Shown here: one piece after another, positions 1-5,533 of the stretch
Layout of the letters: each line of letters opens with the position of its first letter
How positions within the stretch are numbered: position 1 is the stretch's first letter
Assembly (NCBI GenBank): GCA_958420075.1
Contig: CATZIM010000135.1
Coordinates: 1-5,620 of the forward strand
Source of the DNA: an uncultured Clostridia bacterium
GTDB taxonomy: Bacteria > Bacillota > Clostridia > Lachnospirales > Anaerotignaceae
Length of the DNA stretch: 5,620 nt
Direction of reading: 5' to 3'
Translations under genes and position numbers: made by a program
Notes under the pieces: model-generated
What the model saw: the letters and a program-made list of their open reading frames with translations, nothing else
The model's database searches: none
Told to the model about the DNA's origin: nothing

Positions 1-229
1 AACGGATGCAGATGAACAAAATCAAAAAGTAAATGGGTGGAAAGAAAAGAATTTAAAAAATTAATAAAACTTGGGAATCTATATGCCCCAAAAAGATGAC
101 AAATTGCGGAAGAAAGATAGATTCAAAAAATAATTGAAGAGAAGATGAATTTACATATGGAAAAATATGGATTTTTAGGGGCCGTATATGATTTTTGCAT
201 AAGAAAATAGTGAGAAAAAGCGCAAAAAA
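1..229. other. AT-rich intergenic region, no supported gene
   Basis: This A-rich stretch precedes the alarmone operon. Plus-strand frames open at the left edge close early (stops at about 30-32 and 62-64), so the tail of an upstream gene could end here, but nothing identifies it. A 5-bp hairpin (TTGGG at 71-75 with CCCAA at 87-91) has no T tract on the plus strand. The reverse-strand open frame over 53-394 has no recognisable domain, is dominated by Phe/His/Ile from the A-rich complement, and overlaps the start of the operon, so it is not called. Confidence 0.4.
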
Positions 230-258
230 TAGACTTTTTGTATGACATATGGTATACT
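230..258 (+). promoter_or_regulatory. Sigma-A extended -10 promoter of the relP-cls operon
   Basis: The -35 is TAGACT (230-235), the spacer is 17 bp, and the -10 is TATACT (253-258) preceded by TG at 250-251, which makes an extended -10 element. Predicted transcription starts near 265. That is downstream of the ATG at 242, so a start there cannot be used from this promoter. The resulting leader is about 25 nt and carries a good Shine-Dalgarno sequence before GTG 290. Confidence 0.7.
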
Positions 259-274
259 GCAAGAAAACAAAAAT

Positions 275-281
275 AGGAAGG
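275..281 (+). promoter_or_regulatory. Ribosome-binding site fixing the GTG start of relP
   Basis: AGGAAGG lies 8 nt upstream of GTG at 290. The longer in-frame ATG at 242 has no Shine-Dalgarno sequence and lies upstream of the predicted transcription start, so this site decides the start codon. Confidence 0.75.
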
Positions 282-289
282 TGAGTATC

Positions 290-958
290 GTGCCGGAATT
301 GGATTTTCAATTTAAAGATATTATGCAGATGGAACATCCTGAACTGATTTTGAAAAAAGCAAGACCTTTTATGGACTTGATGATGGAATATCAATGTGCA
401 TTGATGGAAGTGGAAACAAAGCTGAATGTTTTAAATGAGGAATTTGCAGCAAAATACCAGCGCAATCCTTTTGAATCCATCAAATCCAGAATCAAAGAAC
501 CGTTGAGTATTATCAATAAAATGAAAAGAAAAGGCTTTGAATTATCCGTAGAAAGCATGGAAAAGAAATTATTTGACATTGCAGGGATTCGCGTCATTTG
601 TTCTTTTTGTGATGACATTTATGCCATTGCCAGCATGCTGACAGGACAGGATGACATCATTTTGGTGGATGTAAAAGACTACATCAAGAATCCCAAGCCG
701 AATGGATACAGGAGTTTGCATTTGATTTTGGATATTCCCATTTTCCTTTCTTCTGGAAAGAAACATATGAAAGTGGAAGTACAGTTCCGTACCATCGCCA
801 TGGATTTCTGGGCGAGTCTGGAACACAAGGTAAAATACAAAAAAGATGTGGAACATTCAGAAGAAATTGTGGCAGAATTGAAAGAATGCGCAGACGTGAT
901 TTCTGCTATGGATTGTCGGATGCAGGAAATTCGGAATAAAATCGAGGGAAAAGCATGA
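290..958 (+). CDS. relP: Small alarmone synthetase, RelP/YwaC type (GTP pyrophosphokinase)
   Basis: This cytosolic enzyme transfers pyrophosphate from ATP to GTP or GDP to make (p)ppGpp. The 222-residue product, counted from the GTG start, matches the ~210-aa single-domain synthetases and lacks the hydrolase, TGS and ACT domains of long Rel proteins. Motifs in order: the SRIKEPLSIINKMKRKG block (about 64-82) with basic ATP-contacting residues; DIAGIR (96-101) followed by VICSFCDDIYAIASML; DYIKNPKPNGYRSLHL (130-145), the substrate loop; EVQFRTIAMDFWASLEHK (163-180), whose first Glu is the catalytic metal/base residue. The NPKPNGYRSLHL and RTIAMDFWASLEHK blocks are closer to Bacillus YwaC (SasA/RelP) than to YjbM (RelQ). 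A charged helical tail follows. The gene has its own promoter at 230-258 and overlaps the cardiolipin synthase start by 4 bp, so the two are probably translationally coupled. In Bacillus this class is controlled by transcription and responds to cell-envelope stress; whether that holds here is not visible. The family is certain; RelP rather than RelQ is judged from motif similarity recalled from memory. Confidence 0.93.
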   Translation: MPELDFQFKDIMQMEHPELILKKARPFMDLMMEYQCALMEVETKLNVLNEEFAAKYQRNPFESIKSRIKEPLSIINKMKRKGFELSVESMEKKLFDIAGIRVICSFCDDIYAIASMLTGQDDIILVDVKDYIKNPKPNGYRSLHLILDIPIFLSSGKKHMKVEVQFRTIAMDFWASLEHKVKYKKDVEHSEEIVAELKECADVISAMDCRMQEIRNKIEGKA

Positions 959-2532
959 ACGATGCAGGGGCAAACAACAAAAATGGTTTATTGGAAAAAG
1001 GGCGCAGCGGCATACTGCATGTGATTTTTGGGCGTTCTGCAGTGGTGCTGGTACTGATTTTGATTCAGCTGATCTTGATGTTTCTGGTGTTTGACTATTT
1101 CCGAAAAAGTGTGCCTTACTTTTTTGGCGGACATTTGATCATTGCACTGGCACTGGTTTTTATTGTGCTGAATCGTCCATCAAATCCTGCCATGCAGCTA
1201 TCCTGGGTAGTCATTATCATGATTTCGCCCATTGTGGGTGGACTATTTTATTTTTACGTAGAAACTCATCCTGGTCAGAGAATTTTGGAAAAGCGGCTGG
1301 AAACCCTTTATAAACAGACGGCTAAGTACATCACACAGGATGAAGAAATTGCCAAGAAGCTGGCGAAGCGGGACAAAGGAACAGCAAGGCTGGCAGATTA
1401 TATACGCAAGCATGGAAATTTTTCTGTATACCAGAATACGAAAGCGACGTATTTTCCTTTGGGGGAAAACAAGTTTGAAGCTATGCTGCGGGAACTGGAA
1501 AAAGCCGAGAAATTTATTTTTCTGGAATATTTTATTGTGGAAAAAGGGTATATGTGGGCGAAAGTACTGGAGGTTTTGCAGCGGAAGGTAGCAGAAGGTG
1601 TAGAGGTACGTTTGATGTATGACGGCACTTGTGCATTCAATTATTTGCCTTACCGTTATCCTGATGAAATCAAGAAAATGGGCATTCAATGCAAGATGTT
1701 TTCGCCTATTTTGCCCATATTATCCACCCATTACAACAACCGTGACCACCGAAAAATACTAGTCATTGATGGAAAAGTTGGGTTTACTGGGGGCGTAAAT
1801 ATCGGGGATGAGTATATCAACCGTCGTTCTCCTTTTGGACACTGGAAAGACACAGCCATCATGCTGGAAGGCGATGGGGTGGAAGGTCTGACACAGATGT
1901 TTTTGCAGATGTGGAATGTTACGGAAAAATGCGAGGATTTCGGTAAGTATTTACAGAAAGAAAATTGCGGCATACAGGATGACAGCGGATTTATACTGCC
2001 CTTTGGGGACAGTCCTTTTGACCGGGAACTTATTGGAGAAACGGTTTATATGGACATCATTAACCGGGCAGAGGACTATGTGCATATTATGACGCCATAT
2101 CTCATTATCGACCATGAAATGGAAACTGCATTATGCTACGCGGCAAAAAGAGGTGTGGATGTGAAGCTGATTTTGCCTCATATTCCAGACAAGAAGATGC
2201 CTTTTGCTTTGGCAAAGACCCATTATCCCCAGTTATTGAAAGCGGGGGTACGGATTTTTGAATATACACCGGGATTTGTGCACGCAAAGGTATTTTCCAG
2301 CGACGGCAGAAAAGCCGTTGTGGGAACCATCAATCTGGATTACCGCAGTTTGTATCTGCATTTTGAATGTGGTGCCTTTTTATTCGATCTGCCTGTCATT
2401 GGGGAAATTGAAGAAGATTTTCAGAATACGCTGGCGAAATGTCAGGAAATGACTATGGCGGATTACAGAAAAGGGAGTATGATGCAGAAAGTTTGCGGGA
2501 AAGCATTGAAATTGCTGGCACCGTTGATGTAA
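955..2532 (+). CDS. cls: Cardiolipin synthase, membrane-bound phospholipase D family
   Basis: This enzyme condenses two phosphatidylglycerol molecules into cardiolipin and glycerol at the inner face of the membrane. The 525-residue product is slightly longer than typical Bacillus ClsA (about 480-500 aa). Three hydrophobic segments lie near residues 27-47, 58-73 and 82-101; the last two form the PLDc_N anchor (with NRPSNPAMQLSWVVIIMISP between and within them). Two complete HKD motifs follow: HRKILVID (H265, K267, D272) with FTGGVNIGDEY after it, and HAKVFSSD (H443, K445, D450) followed by VVGTINLDYRS. The catalytic histidines are intact, so the enzyme should be active. The start is ATG 955, with GAGGG at 944-948 six bases upstream inside the end of relP; the ATGA overlap implies coupled translation. 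Transcription ends at the hairpin at 2575-2614. Other PLD-family phosphatidyltransferases (for example PE-forming ones) cannot be excluded, but the anchor and motif spacing favour Cls. Confidence 0.95.
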   Translation: MNDAGANNKNGLLEKGRSGILHVIFGRSAVVLVLILIQLILMFLVFDYFRKSVPYFFGGHLIIALALVFIVLNRPSNPAMQLSWVVIIMISPIVGGLFYFYVETHPGQRILEKRLETLYKQTAKYITQDEEIAKKLAKRDKGTARLADYIRKHGNFSVYQNTKATYFPLGENKFEAMLRELEKAEKFIFLEYFIVEKGYMWAKVLEVLQRKVAEGVEVRLMYDGTCAFNYLPYRYPDEIKKMGIQCKMFSPILPILSTHYNNRDHRKILVIDGKVGFTGGVNIGDEYINRRSPFGHWKDTAIMLEGDGVEGLTQMFLQMWNVTEKCEDFGKYLQKENCGIQDDSGFILPFGDSPFDRELIGETVYMDIINRAEDYVHIMTPYLIIDHEMETALCYAAKRGVDVKLILPHIPDKKMPFALAKTHYPQLLKAGVRIFEYTPGFVHAKVFSSDGRKAVVGTINLDYRSLYLHFECGAFLFDLPVIGEIEEDFQNTLAKCQEMTMADYRKGSMMQKVCGKALKLLAPLM

Positions 2533-2574
2533 GAAAAGGAAGCTTTCAGAGCTGATCTATAAGGAAACAAAGAT

Positions 2575-2614
2575 AGCTGGAATTCTTGAAATACGCAGGA
2601 TTCCAGCTTTTTTT
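2575..2614 (+). terminator. Intrinsic terminator of the relP-cls operon
   Basis: AGCTGGAAT (2575-2583) pairs perfectly with ATTCCAGCT (2600-2608). The stem extends to 12 bp with one G-U pair around a 10-nt loop, and seven T residues run from 2608 to 2614. It lies 42 bp after the cls stop codon. Confidence 0.9.
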
Positions 2615-2677
2615 GTGGGAAAGCATGTCTATTTTTGCAGAGAAATGCGGTAGGAAAAAAAGAGGGTGCGACAGCCT

Positions 2678-2707
2678 TTGACAGGTTTTGCAGGGAAAAG
2701 GTGTTAT
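2678..2707 (+). promoter_or_regulatory. Probable sigma-A promoter of the JAMM-like/LysM gene
   Basis: A perfect -35 TTGACA (2678-2683) is followed after 18 bp by TGTTAT (2702-2707), a 4/6 match to the -10. A better -10, TATATT at 2705-2710, would need a 21-bp spacer. Because a terminator lies just upstream, the next gene needs its own promoter, and this is the best candidate in the gap. Confidence 0.5.
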
Positions 2708-2750
2708 ATTTCATAAAGAAATGACATAGTAAAACCAAGGAGGAAAAAAG

Positions 2751-3950
2751 ATGCGGTATTATTTCGATGGGGACAGCAATCTATACGGATATCATTCCGA
2801 TGAAAAGCCCTTTACATTTCCCACAAAAGTAAAGCAAATGGGCGCCGTTGACCATAGACGGAAAATCTATGTAGAGGATTATGTGTATACATATTTATAT
2901 CAATATGGCAAAAGTCACAGCTGTACGGAAAAGGTGGCAGCACTGGTAGGCAGGCAGATTGAGATAGACGGTGAAGAAATTCTCATGATCTGCGGTGCCA
3001 TTCAGGGGAAAGATGCCACAGAAGAAAATGGGACACTGACATTCAGCGCGGCAACCTGGGAATATGTGGGCAGTCAGATGGACAAGTATTTCCAGGGAAT
3101 GACGCTGGTGGGCTGGGTGCATTGTCAGCCGGGATTTGGCGCCTTTCTTATGTCCAAGGATGAGGCTTTCCACAAGCTATATTTTCAAGAGCCATGGCAG
3201 GTACTTTTTGTGGTAGATCCTGTGGACAAGCTGGATACCTTTTATATATACAACGAAGAAGCGGACGTATTACAGCAGGCGAAGGGATATTTTGTTTACT
3301 ACGAAAAGAATGAAGAAATGCAGGAATACATGCTGGATCACAGTGTGGTGAAGCCAAAAGAGGCGAAAAATCCAGAAGAAAAACCAGAGAACGAGGAACA
3401 GGAGAAGGTGGAAAAAGAAGAAACAAAAACACAGGAAGGACCACGGAGAAGGCGGCGTCCGACACCGGAAGAACGTATTGACGCGGCACAGGAAATCCGG
3501 CGGGTATTGCAGCGGCGGGCAAAAGAGGCGGAAGCGGCACAGCGGAGTAAGTATACCATGCTGACCAGTGTAAGCTGTATCTTATGCGTGATTTGTCTTT
3601 GTCTGGGATATGGGCTATTCAGCAATTTGAACAGGCTGGAAGATCTGGAAACGAAAATGGCCATGGTACAGGATTCTTATACGGTACTGGCGGAAAATGT
3701 AGAGGATGTAAAGGTACAGGCGGCTTTTGCACCGCGCATAACTGCGGCAGCAGCAGAAGAAGAAACAGAAGAACAGGAAGAAACACAAAAAACAGAAGGA
3801 CGGATACACGTTGTGGAAGCCGGAGAAACATTAGGGAGCATCAGCCAGAAATATTATGGCGATGGAAACGGTGTGGAAAAAATTATGAAGGCCAATGGAA
3901 TGGATAATCCCAATCATATTGTATGCGGACAGGAATTGCTGATTCCATAA
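2751..3950 (+). CDS. Type II membrane protein: degenerate JAMM/MPN-like domain, one TM helix, C-terminal LysM
   Basis: I do not recognise a named gene. Four parts are visible in the 399-residue product. (1) Residues about 38-190 resemble a JAMM/MPN fold: E60 eight residues before the end of EKVAALVG, a beta-rich stretch, then GWVHCQPGFGAFLMSKD (121-137) and VLFVVDP (151-157), in the same order as GWxHxHPGxGxxLSxxD...VVDP of MPN proteins. The zinc motif is incomplete: the first His (H124) and Asp (D137) remain, but the second His is Gln (Q126) and the Ser is Met (M134). (2) A Glu/Lys-rich linker (200-230) leads to five consecutive Arg (232-236) and a basic helix to about 267. (3) One membrane segment spans about 268-290 and contains four Cys (276, 279, 282, 284). 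(4) A short heptad-like helix and an acidic spacer precede a LysM domain (352-398: HVVEAGETLGSISQKYYG ... GQELLIP) expected to bind peptidoglycan. There is no signal peptide, and the basic side precedes the helix, so the N-terminus should be cytosolic and LysM outside. AAGGAGG (2737-2743) lies 7 nt before ATG 2751. The gene is monocistronic between two terminators. LysM is certain; the MPN-like assignment is made by eye. Confidence 0.85.
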   Translation: MRYYFDGDSNLYGYHSDEKPFTFPTKVKQMGAVDHRRKIYVEDYVYTYLYQYGKSHSCTEKVAALVGRQIEIDGEEILMICGAIQGKDATEENGTLTFSAATWEYVGSQMDKYFQGMTLVGWVHCQPGFGAFLMSKDEAFHKLYFQEPWQVLFVVDPVDKLDTFYIYNEEADVLQQAKGYFVYYEKNEEMQEYMLDHSVVKPKEAKNPEEKPENEEQEKVEKEETKTQEGPRRRRRPTPEERIDAAQEIRRVLQRRAKEAEAAQRSKYTMLTSVSCILCVICLCLGYGLFSNLNRLEDLETKMAMVQDSYTVLAENVEDVKVQAAFAPRITAAAAEEETEEQEETQKTEGRIHVVEAGETLGSISQKYYGDGNGVEKIMKANGMDNPNHIVCGQELLIP

Positions 3951-3963
3951 AATGTGAAAAAAA

Positions 3964-4016
3964 GCACGAGAAAAACCAGAAATTCAGAAGGAAAAAAGAA
4001 TTTCTGGTTTTTGTGC
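3964..4016. terminator. Bidirectional terminator between convergent genes
   Basis: A perfect 15-bp inverted repeat, AAAAACCAGAAATTC (3971-3985) and GAATTTCTGGTTTTT (3998-4012), encloses a 12-nt loop. GCAC (3964-3967) and GTGC (4013-4016) can extend the stem past a three-base bulge. The stem ends in T on the plus strand, and on the minus strand it is followed by further T residues (complement of the A run near 3957-3963). It lies 14-20 bp from the stop codons of both the LysM gene and the repressor gene, so it can end both transcripts. Confidence 0.88.
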
Positions 4017-4034
4017 GTTTGGGAAATGGAAAAA

Positions 4035-4667
4035 TTACAGCTTGAATTTTACATGAAGCACTTTGCCGATGATATGCAGGCGGGGCAGTTCGGCAGCCGT
4101 AAAAACCATGGGTGCATAGGCGGGATTTTCTGCTTGCAGGATCAGCAGGCCATCTTTTTTCAGAACACGCTTGAGGGTGGCTGTTTCGTTGTCGATGATG
4201 ACAACGGCAATGTCACCGGATTCCACATCATCCTGTTTGCGGACAAAAACAAGGTCATTGGGATAGATGCGGGCATTGATCATACTATCACCTTGAACAC
4301 GGAGATAGAAATATTCATGGCAGGCAGAAACTTCCGAAGCGTCTACAGTTTCATAACCTTCGATGTTTTCCACGGCAAGGGCCGGCATACCTGCATGAAC
4401 AGCACCAAGAATGGGAATCCGAACAGAATGGCGCAAAGAAAAGCTTTCCGCAGGCAGATAACCACAGGATACCATCAATTCTTCATAAGATACCTCGGGG
4501 CCGGCAATGGCGCGGAGCAGATCGGGGGAAGGCGGGCGATCCAGACGCAGATTCAGGTATTTGGACAGATATGTGCGGTTAAAGCCTGTACGCTCAGAAA
4601 ATTCGGTGGTGGTGGAATTGCCTATGAGTTTTTGCAACTGTTCTTTGAATTTCACTTTTTGAAACAT
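4035..4667 (-). CDS. CI/LexA-type self-cleaving phage repressor (HTH plus S24 peptidase)
   Basis: This is a DNA-binding repressor that is inactivated by RecA-stimulated self-cleavage during the SOS response. The 210-residue product has an N-terminal XRE-like helix-turn-helix (about 7-57, TTTEFSERTGFNRTYLSKYL), unlike the winged helix of host LexA, so a prophage repressor is more likely. The S24 domain follows: the cleavage loop ILGAVHAGMPALA with the Ala92-Gly93 bond, nucleophile S128 in LRVQGDSM, and general base K166 in ETATLKRV. All catalytic elements are intact. The start is ATG at 4667, because AGGAGG at 4676-4681 (minus strand) is 8 nt upstream of it; the TTG at 4673 is only 2 nt from that site. 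The gene has its own extended -10 promoter (4696-4724), points away from the phage-like genes to its right and converges on the LysM gene. It is expected to repress the rightward promoter at 4743-4771. Confidence 0.92.
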   Translation of the reverse strand: MFQKVKFKEQLQKLIGNSTTTEFSERTGFNRTYLSKYLNLRLDRPPSPDLLRAIAGPEVSYEELMVSCGYLPAESFSLRHSVRIPILGAVHAGMPALAVENIEGYETVDASEVSACHEYFYLRVQGDSMINARIYPNDLVFVRKQDDVESGDIAVVIIDNETATLKRVLKKDGLLILQAENPAYAPMVFTAAELPRLHIIGKVLHVKFKL

Positions 4668-4675
4668 ATACAAAA

Positions 4676-4681
4676 CCTCCT
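4676..4681 (-). promoter_or_regulatory. Ribosome-binding site fixing the repressor start
   Basis: AGGAGG on the minus strand sits 8 nt from ATG 4667 and only 2 nt from the alternative TTG at 4673, so the ATG is preferred and the protein is two residues shorter than the longest frame. Confidence 0.8.
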
Positions 4682-4695
4682 ATATATTTTTGTTC

Positions 4696-4724
4696 AGTAT
4701 ATCAGAAGAAAGAAAAAAAGACAA
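4696..4724 (-). promoter_or_regulatory. Leftward promoter of the repressor gene
   Basis: Read on the minus strand: -35 TTGTCT (complement of 4719-4724), a 17-bp pyrimidine-rich spacer, and -10 TATACT (complement of 4696-4701) preceded by TGA, an extended -10. Transcription would start near 4689, giving a leader of about 22 nt. Confidence 0.75.
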
Positions 4725-4742
4725 CGGAAATTGTGAAAAAAG

Positions 4743-4771
4743 TTGACATGAACAGGTGTTCGTGATATGAT
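4743..4771 (+). promoter_or_regulatory. Rightward phage-type promoter, divergent from the repressor
   Basis: A perfect -35 TTGACA (4743-4748), a 17-bp spacer and -10 TATGAT (4766-4771, 5/6 match) make this the strongest promoter in the window. Its -35 lies 18 bp from the -35 of the repressor promoter on the other strand. Transcription should begin near 4778 and read into the sigma-like regulator gene after a leader of about 169 nt. The LexA-like palindrome lies between its -35 and -10. Confidence 0.82.
4749..4762. promoter_or_regulatory. LexA-box-like operator in the promoter spacer
   Basis: TGAACAGGTGTTCG contains the palindrome GAAC-N4-GTTC and matches the Gram-positive LexA (DinR) box CGAAC-N4-GTTCG at all but the first base. 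Its position between the -35 and -10 of the rightward promoter means any bound protein would block RNA polymerase. The binder could be the adjacent CI-like repressor or host LexA; the sequence does not decide this. Confidence 0.65.
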
Positions 4772-4791
4772 GATAAAAACATAGTCAAATC

Positions 4792-4808
4792 GTGATGAAA
4801 TGTGATGA
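4792..4808 (+). repeat. Tandem GTGATGA pair with 10-bp period
   Basis: GTGATGA occurs at 4792-4798 and 4802-4808, in helical phase, just downstream of the predicted rightward start point. A related GTGATATGATGA overlaps the -10 at 4762-4773. These may be protein-binding half sites, but low-complexity sequence is also possible. Confidence 0.4.
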
Positions 4809-4840
4809 TATTTTTCATAATGTGAATGCGTTTGTAGGGT

Positions 4841-4860
4841 TTTGTCGATAGATGTCGATA
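4841..4860 (+). promoter_or_regulatory. Tandem TGTCGATA repeats resembling paired Spo0A boxes
   Basis: TGTCGATA occurs at 4843-4850 and again at 4853-4860, exactly 10 bp apart. The left copy in context, TTTGTCGATA, is close to the Spo0A box core TTTGTCGAA, and known tandem Spo0A sites are also spaced by 10 bp. They lie in the leader of the sigma-like gene. Identity is inferred from similarity only; another phage or host regulator could use them. Confidence 0.4.
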
Positions 4861-4946
4861 AAATGCGAGGGTTTGCAGAAAATAAATCATAAAAATCACG
4901 ATTTTACATACTTTTTGTGAAAATAATTAACGGAAGTTGGGTGTTT

Positions 4947-5450
4947 ATGGGGAAAAAAGAAGATGTATCTAAAATGCATGCGTATTTGCAGAAAGAAGCC
5001 GAAAGCACCAGAGGAAAGGTGAAGCGGATGCTTTTGGAATGGGGAGCAAGTTTAGACCAATGCGGCAGAAAACAAGAAGAAATCCGAAAGATTCTGCGGC
5101 TGAAAGCGGAATGTGAAGGGTTGGCGGCAGAGGTAAAAAGCAGGAGTATGGAAAAGGGATTTTCTTTGATTGAGGAAGCCTATGACCACAACATTGCTGT
5201 TTTGCAGGAGGAAATAGAACGGAAGCTTACAGAAAAAAGAAAGATCGATGATATGGTGGCAATGTTGCTGAAGGAAGAACAGGAACTGCTGTTTTTACGG
5301 TATCAAAAGGGATATGGATATGATTACATTGCTTTGAAGCTGAATATGGGGCGGTCTACCTGCTTTCGTATTCACGACAGGATATTGACGGAATTGTCGG
5401 AAAGAATGGAAGCAGATGGATTTTTTTGCAAAGAATGTGAAAAAAATTAA
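4947..5450 (+). CDS. Phage late regulator-like protein with sigma-70 region-4-type HTH
   Basis: The likely role is a positive regulator of the packaging and structural genes, like PBSX Xpf or the ArpU/RinA/DUF1492 groups of Firmicute phages; I cannot place it in one family. The 167-residue product has a charged coiled-coil-prone N-terminal part (about 1-105, with KQEEIRKILRLKAECEGLAAE and a second helix around 83-105) and a C-terminal helix-turn-helix (about 108-152: KEEQELLFLRYQKGYGYDYIA then LNMGRSTCFRIHDRILTELS), which resembles sigma region 4. No region 2 is present, so it is not a complete sigma factor. ATG 4947 is chosen over GTG 4917 because GGAAG (4932-4936) is 10 nt upstream, while GTG 4917 has no Shine-Dalgarno sequence; GTG 4941 is less likely. 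It is transcribed from 4743-4771 and followed 83 bp later by a terminase small subunit, the usual position for such late activators. Confidence 0.75.
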   Translation: MGKKEDVSKMHAYLQKEAESTRGKVKRMLLEWGASLDQCGRKQEEIRKILRLKAECEGLAAEVKSRSMEKGFSLIEEAYDHNIAVLQEEIERKLTEKRKIDDMVAMLLKEEQELLFLRYQKGYGYDYIALKLNMGRSTCFRIHDRILTELSERMEADGFFCKECEKN

Positions 5451-5461
5451 CAAAAACGATG

Positions 5462-5495
5462 TTGGGACTTTTTGAGAGTTTTGGTGTGATAGGAT
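5462..5495 (+). promoter_or_regulatory. Tandem repeat and weak -10: candidate late promoter
   Basis: TTGGGACTTTT (5462-5472) and TTGAGAGTTTT (5472-5482) match at 9 of 11 bases and are offset by 10 bp. They lie upstream of TGA-TAGGAT (5487-5495), an extended but weak -10. There is no good -35 at the matching distance; the repeats occupy that place. This suits a promoter that needs an activator, plausibly the upstream sigma-like protein. Transcription would start about 20 nt before the terminase ribosome-binding site. Confidence 0.4.
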
Positions 5496-5533
5496 TTGTT
5501 TGCGGCCGACAAAAGAAGCAAAGGAGGGAGGAG

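Noticed and set aside
71..91. TTGGG/CCCAA hairpin as a terminator
   Set aside because: The stem is only 5 bp with an 11-nt loop and has no T tract on the plus strand.
242..289. ATG at 242 as the start of the alarmone synthetase
   Set aside because: It precedes the predicted transcription start, overlaps the -10 region and has no Shine-Dalgarno sequence; GTG 290 has AGGAAGG at 8 nt.
53..394. 113-codon reverse-strand open frame
   Set aside because: It is Phe/His/Ile-rich with no domain, is a by-product of the A-rich plus strand, and overlaps the promoter and start of relP.
1243..1689. 148-codon reverse-strand open frame inside cls
   Set aside because: It is antisense to the well-supported PLD domain, with no motif and no translation signal.
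2625..2681. 18-codon ATG frame between terminator and LysM-gene promoter
   Set aside because: It has only a weak GGGAAAG upstream, lies between a terminator and the next promoter, and ends within the -35 element.
3148..3907. Several open frames on both strands inside the LysM-protein gene
   Set aside because: They are compositional shadows of the Glu/Lys/Arg-rich linker (Leu/Phe/Ser/Pro-rich on the reverse strand) with no domains or ribosome-binding sites.
3951..4034. Possible phage attachment site at the junction between host gene and phage-like module
   Set aside because: The only repeat seen is the terminator hairpin. There is no tRNA, no integrase and no second copy of a core sequence within the window.
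3954..4736. 260-codon open frame on the plus strand opposite the repressor
   Set aside because: It overlaps the full length of the repressor gene on the other strand, has no recognisable domain and no ribosome-binding site, and begins inside the terminator hairpin region. The minus-strand frame has complete HTH and S24 motifs.
4792..4851. Short GTG-initiated frame of 19 codons in the leader of the sigma-like gene
   Set aside because: No ribosome-binding site precedes it and its sequence is not recognisable; the repeats there look regulatory.
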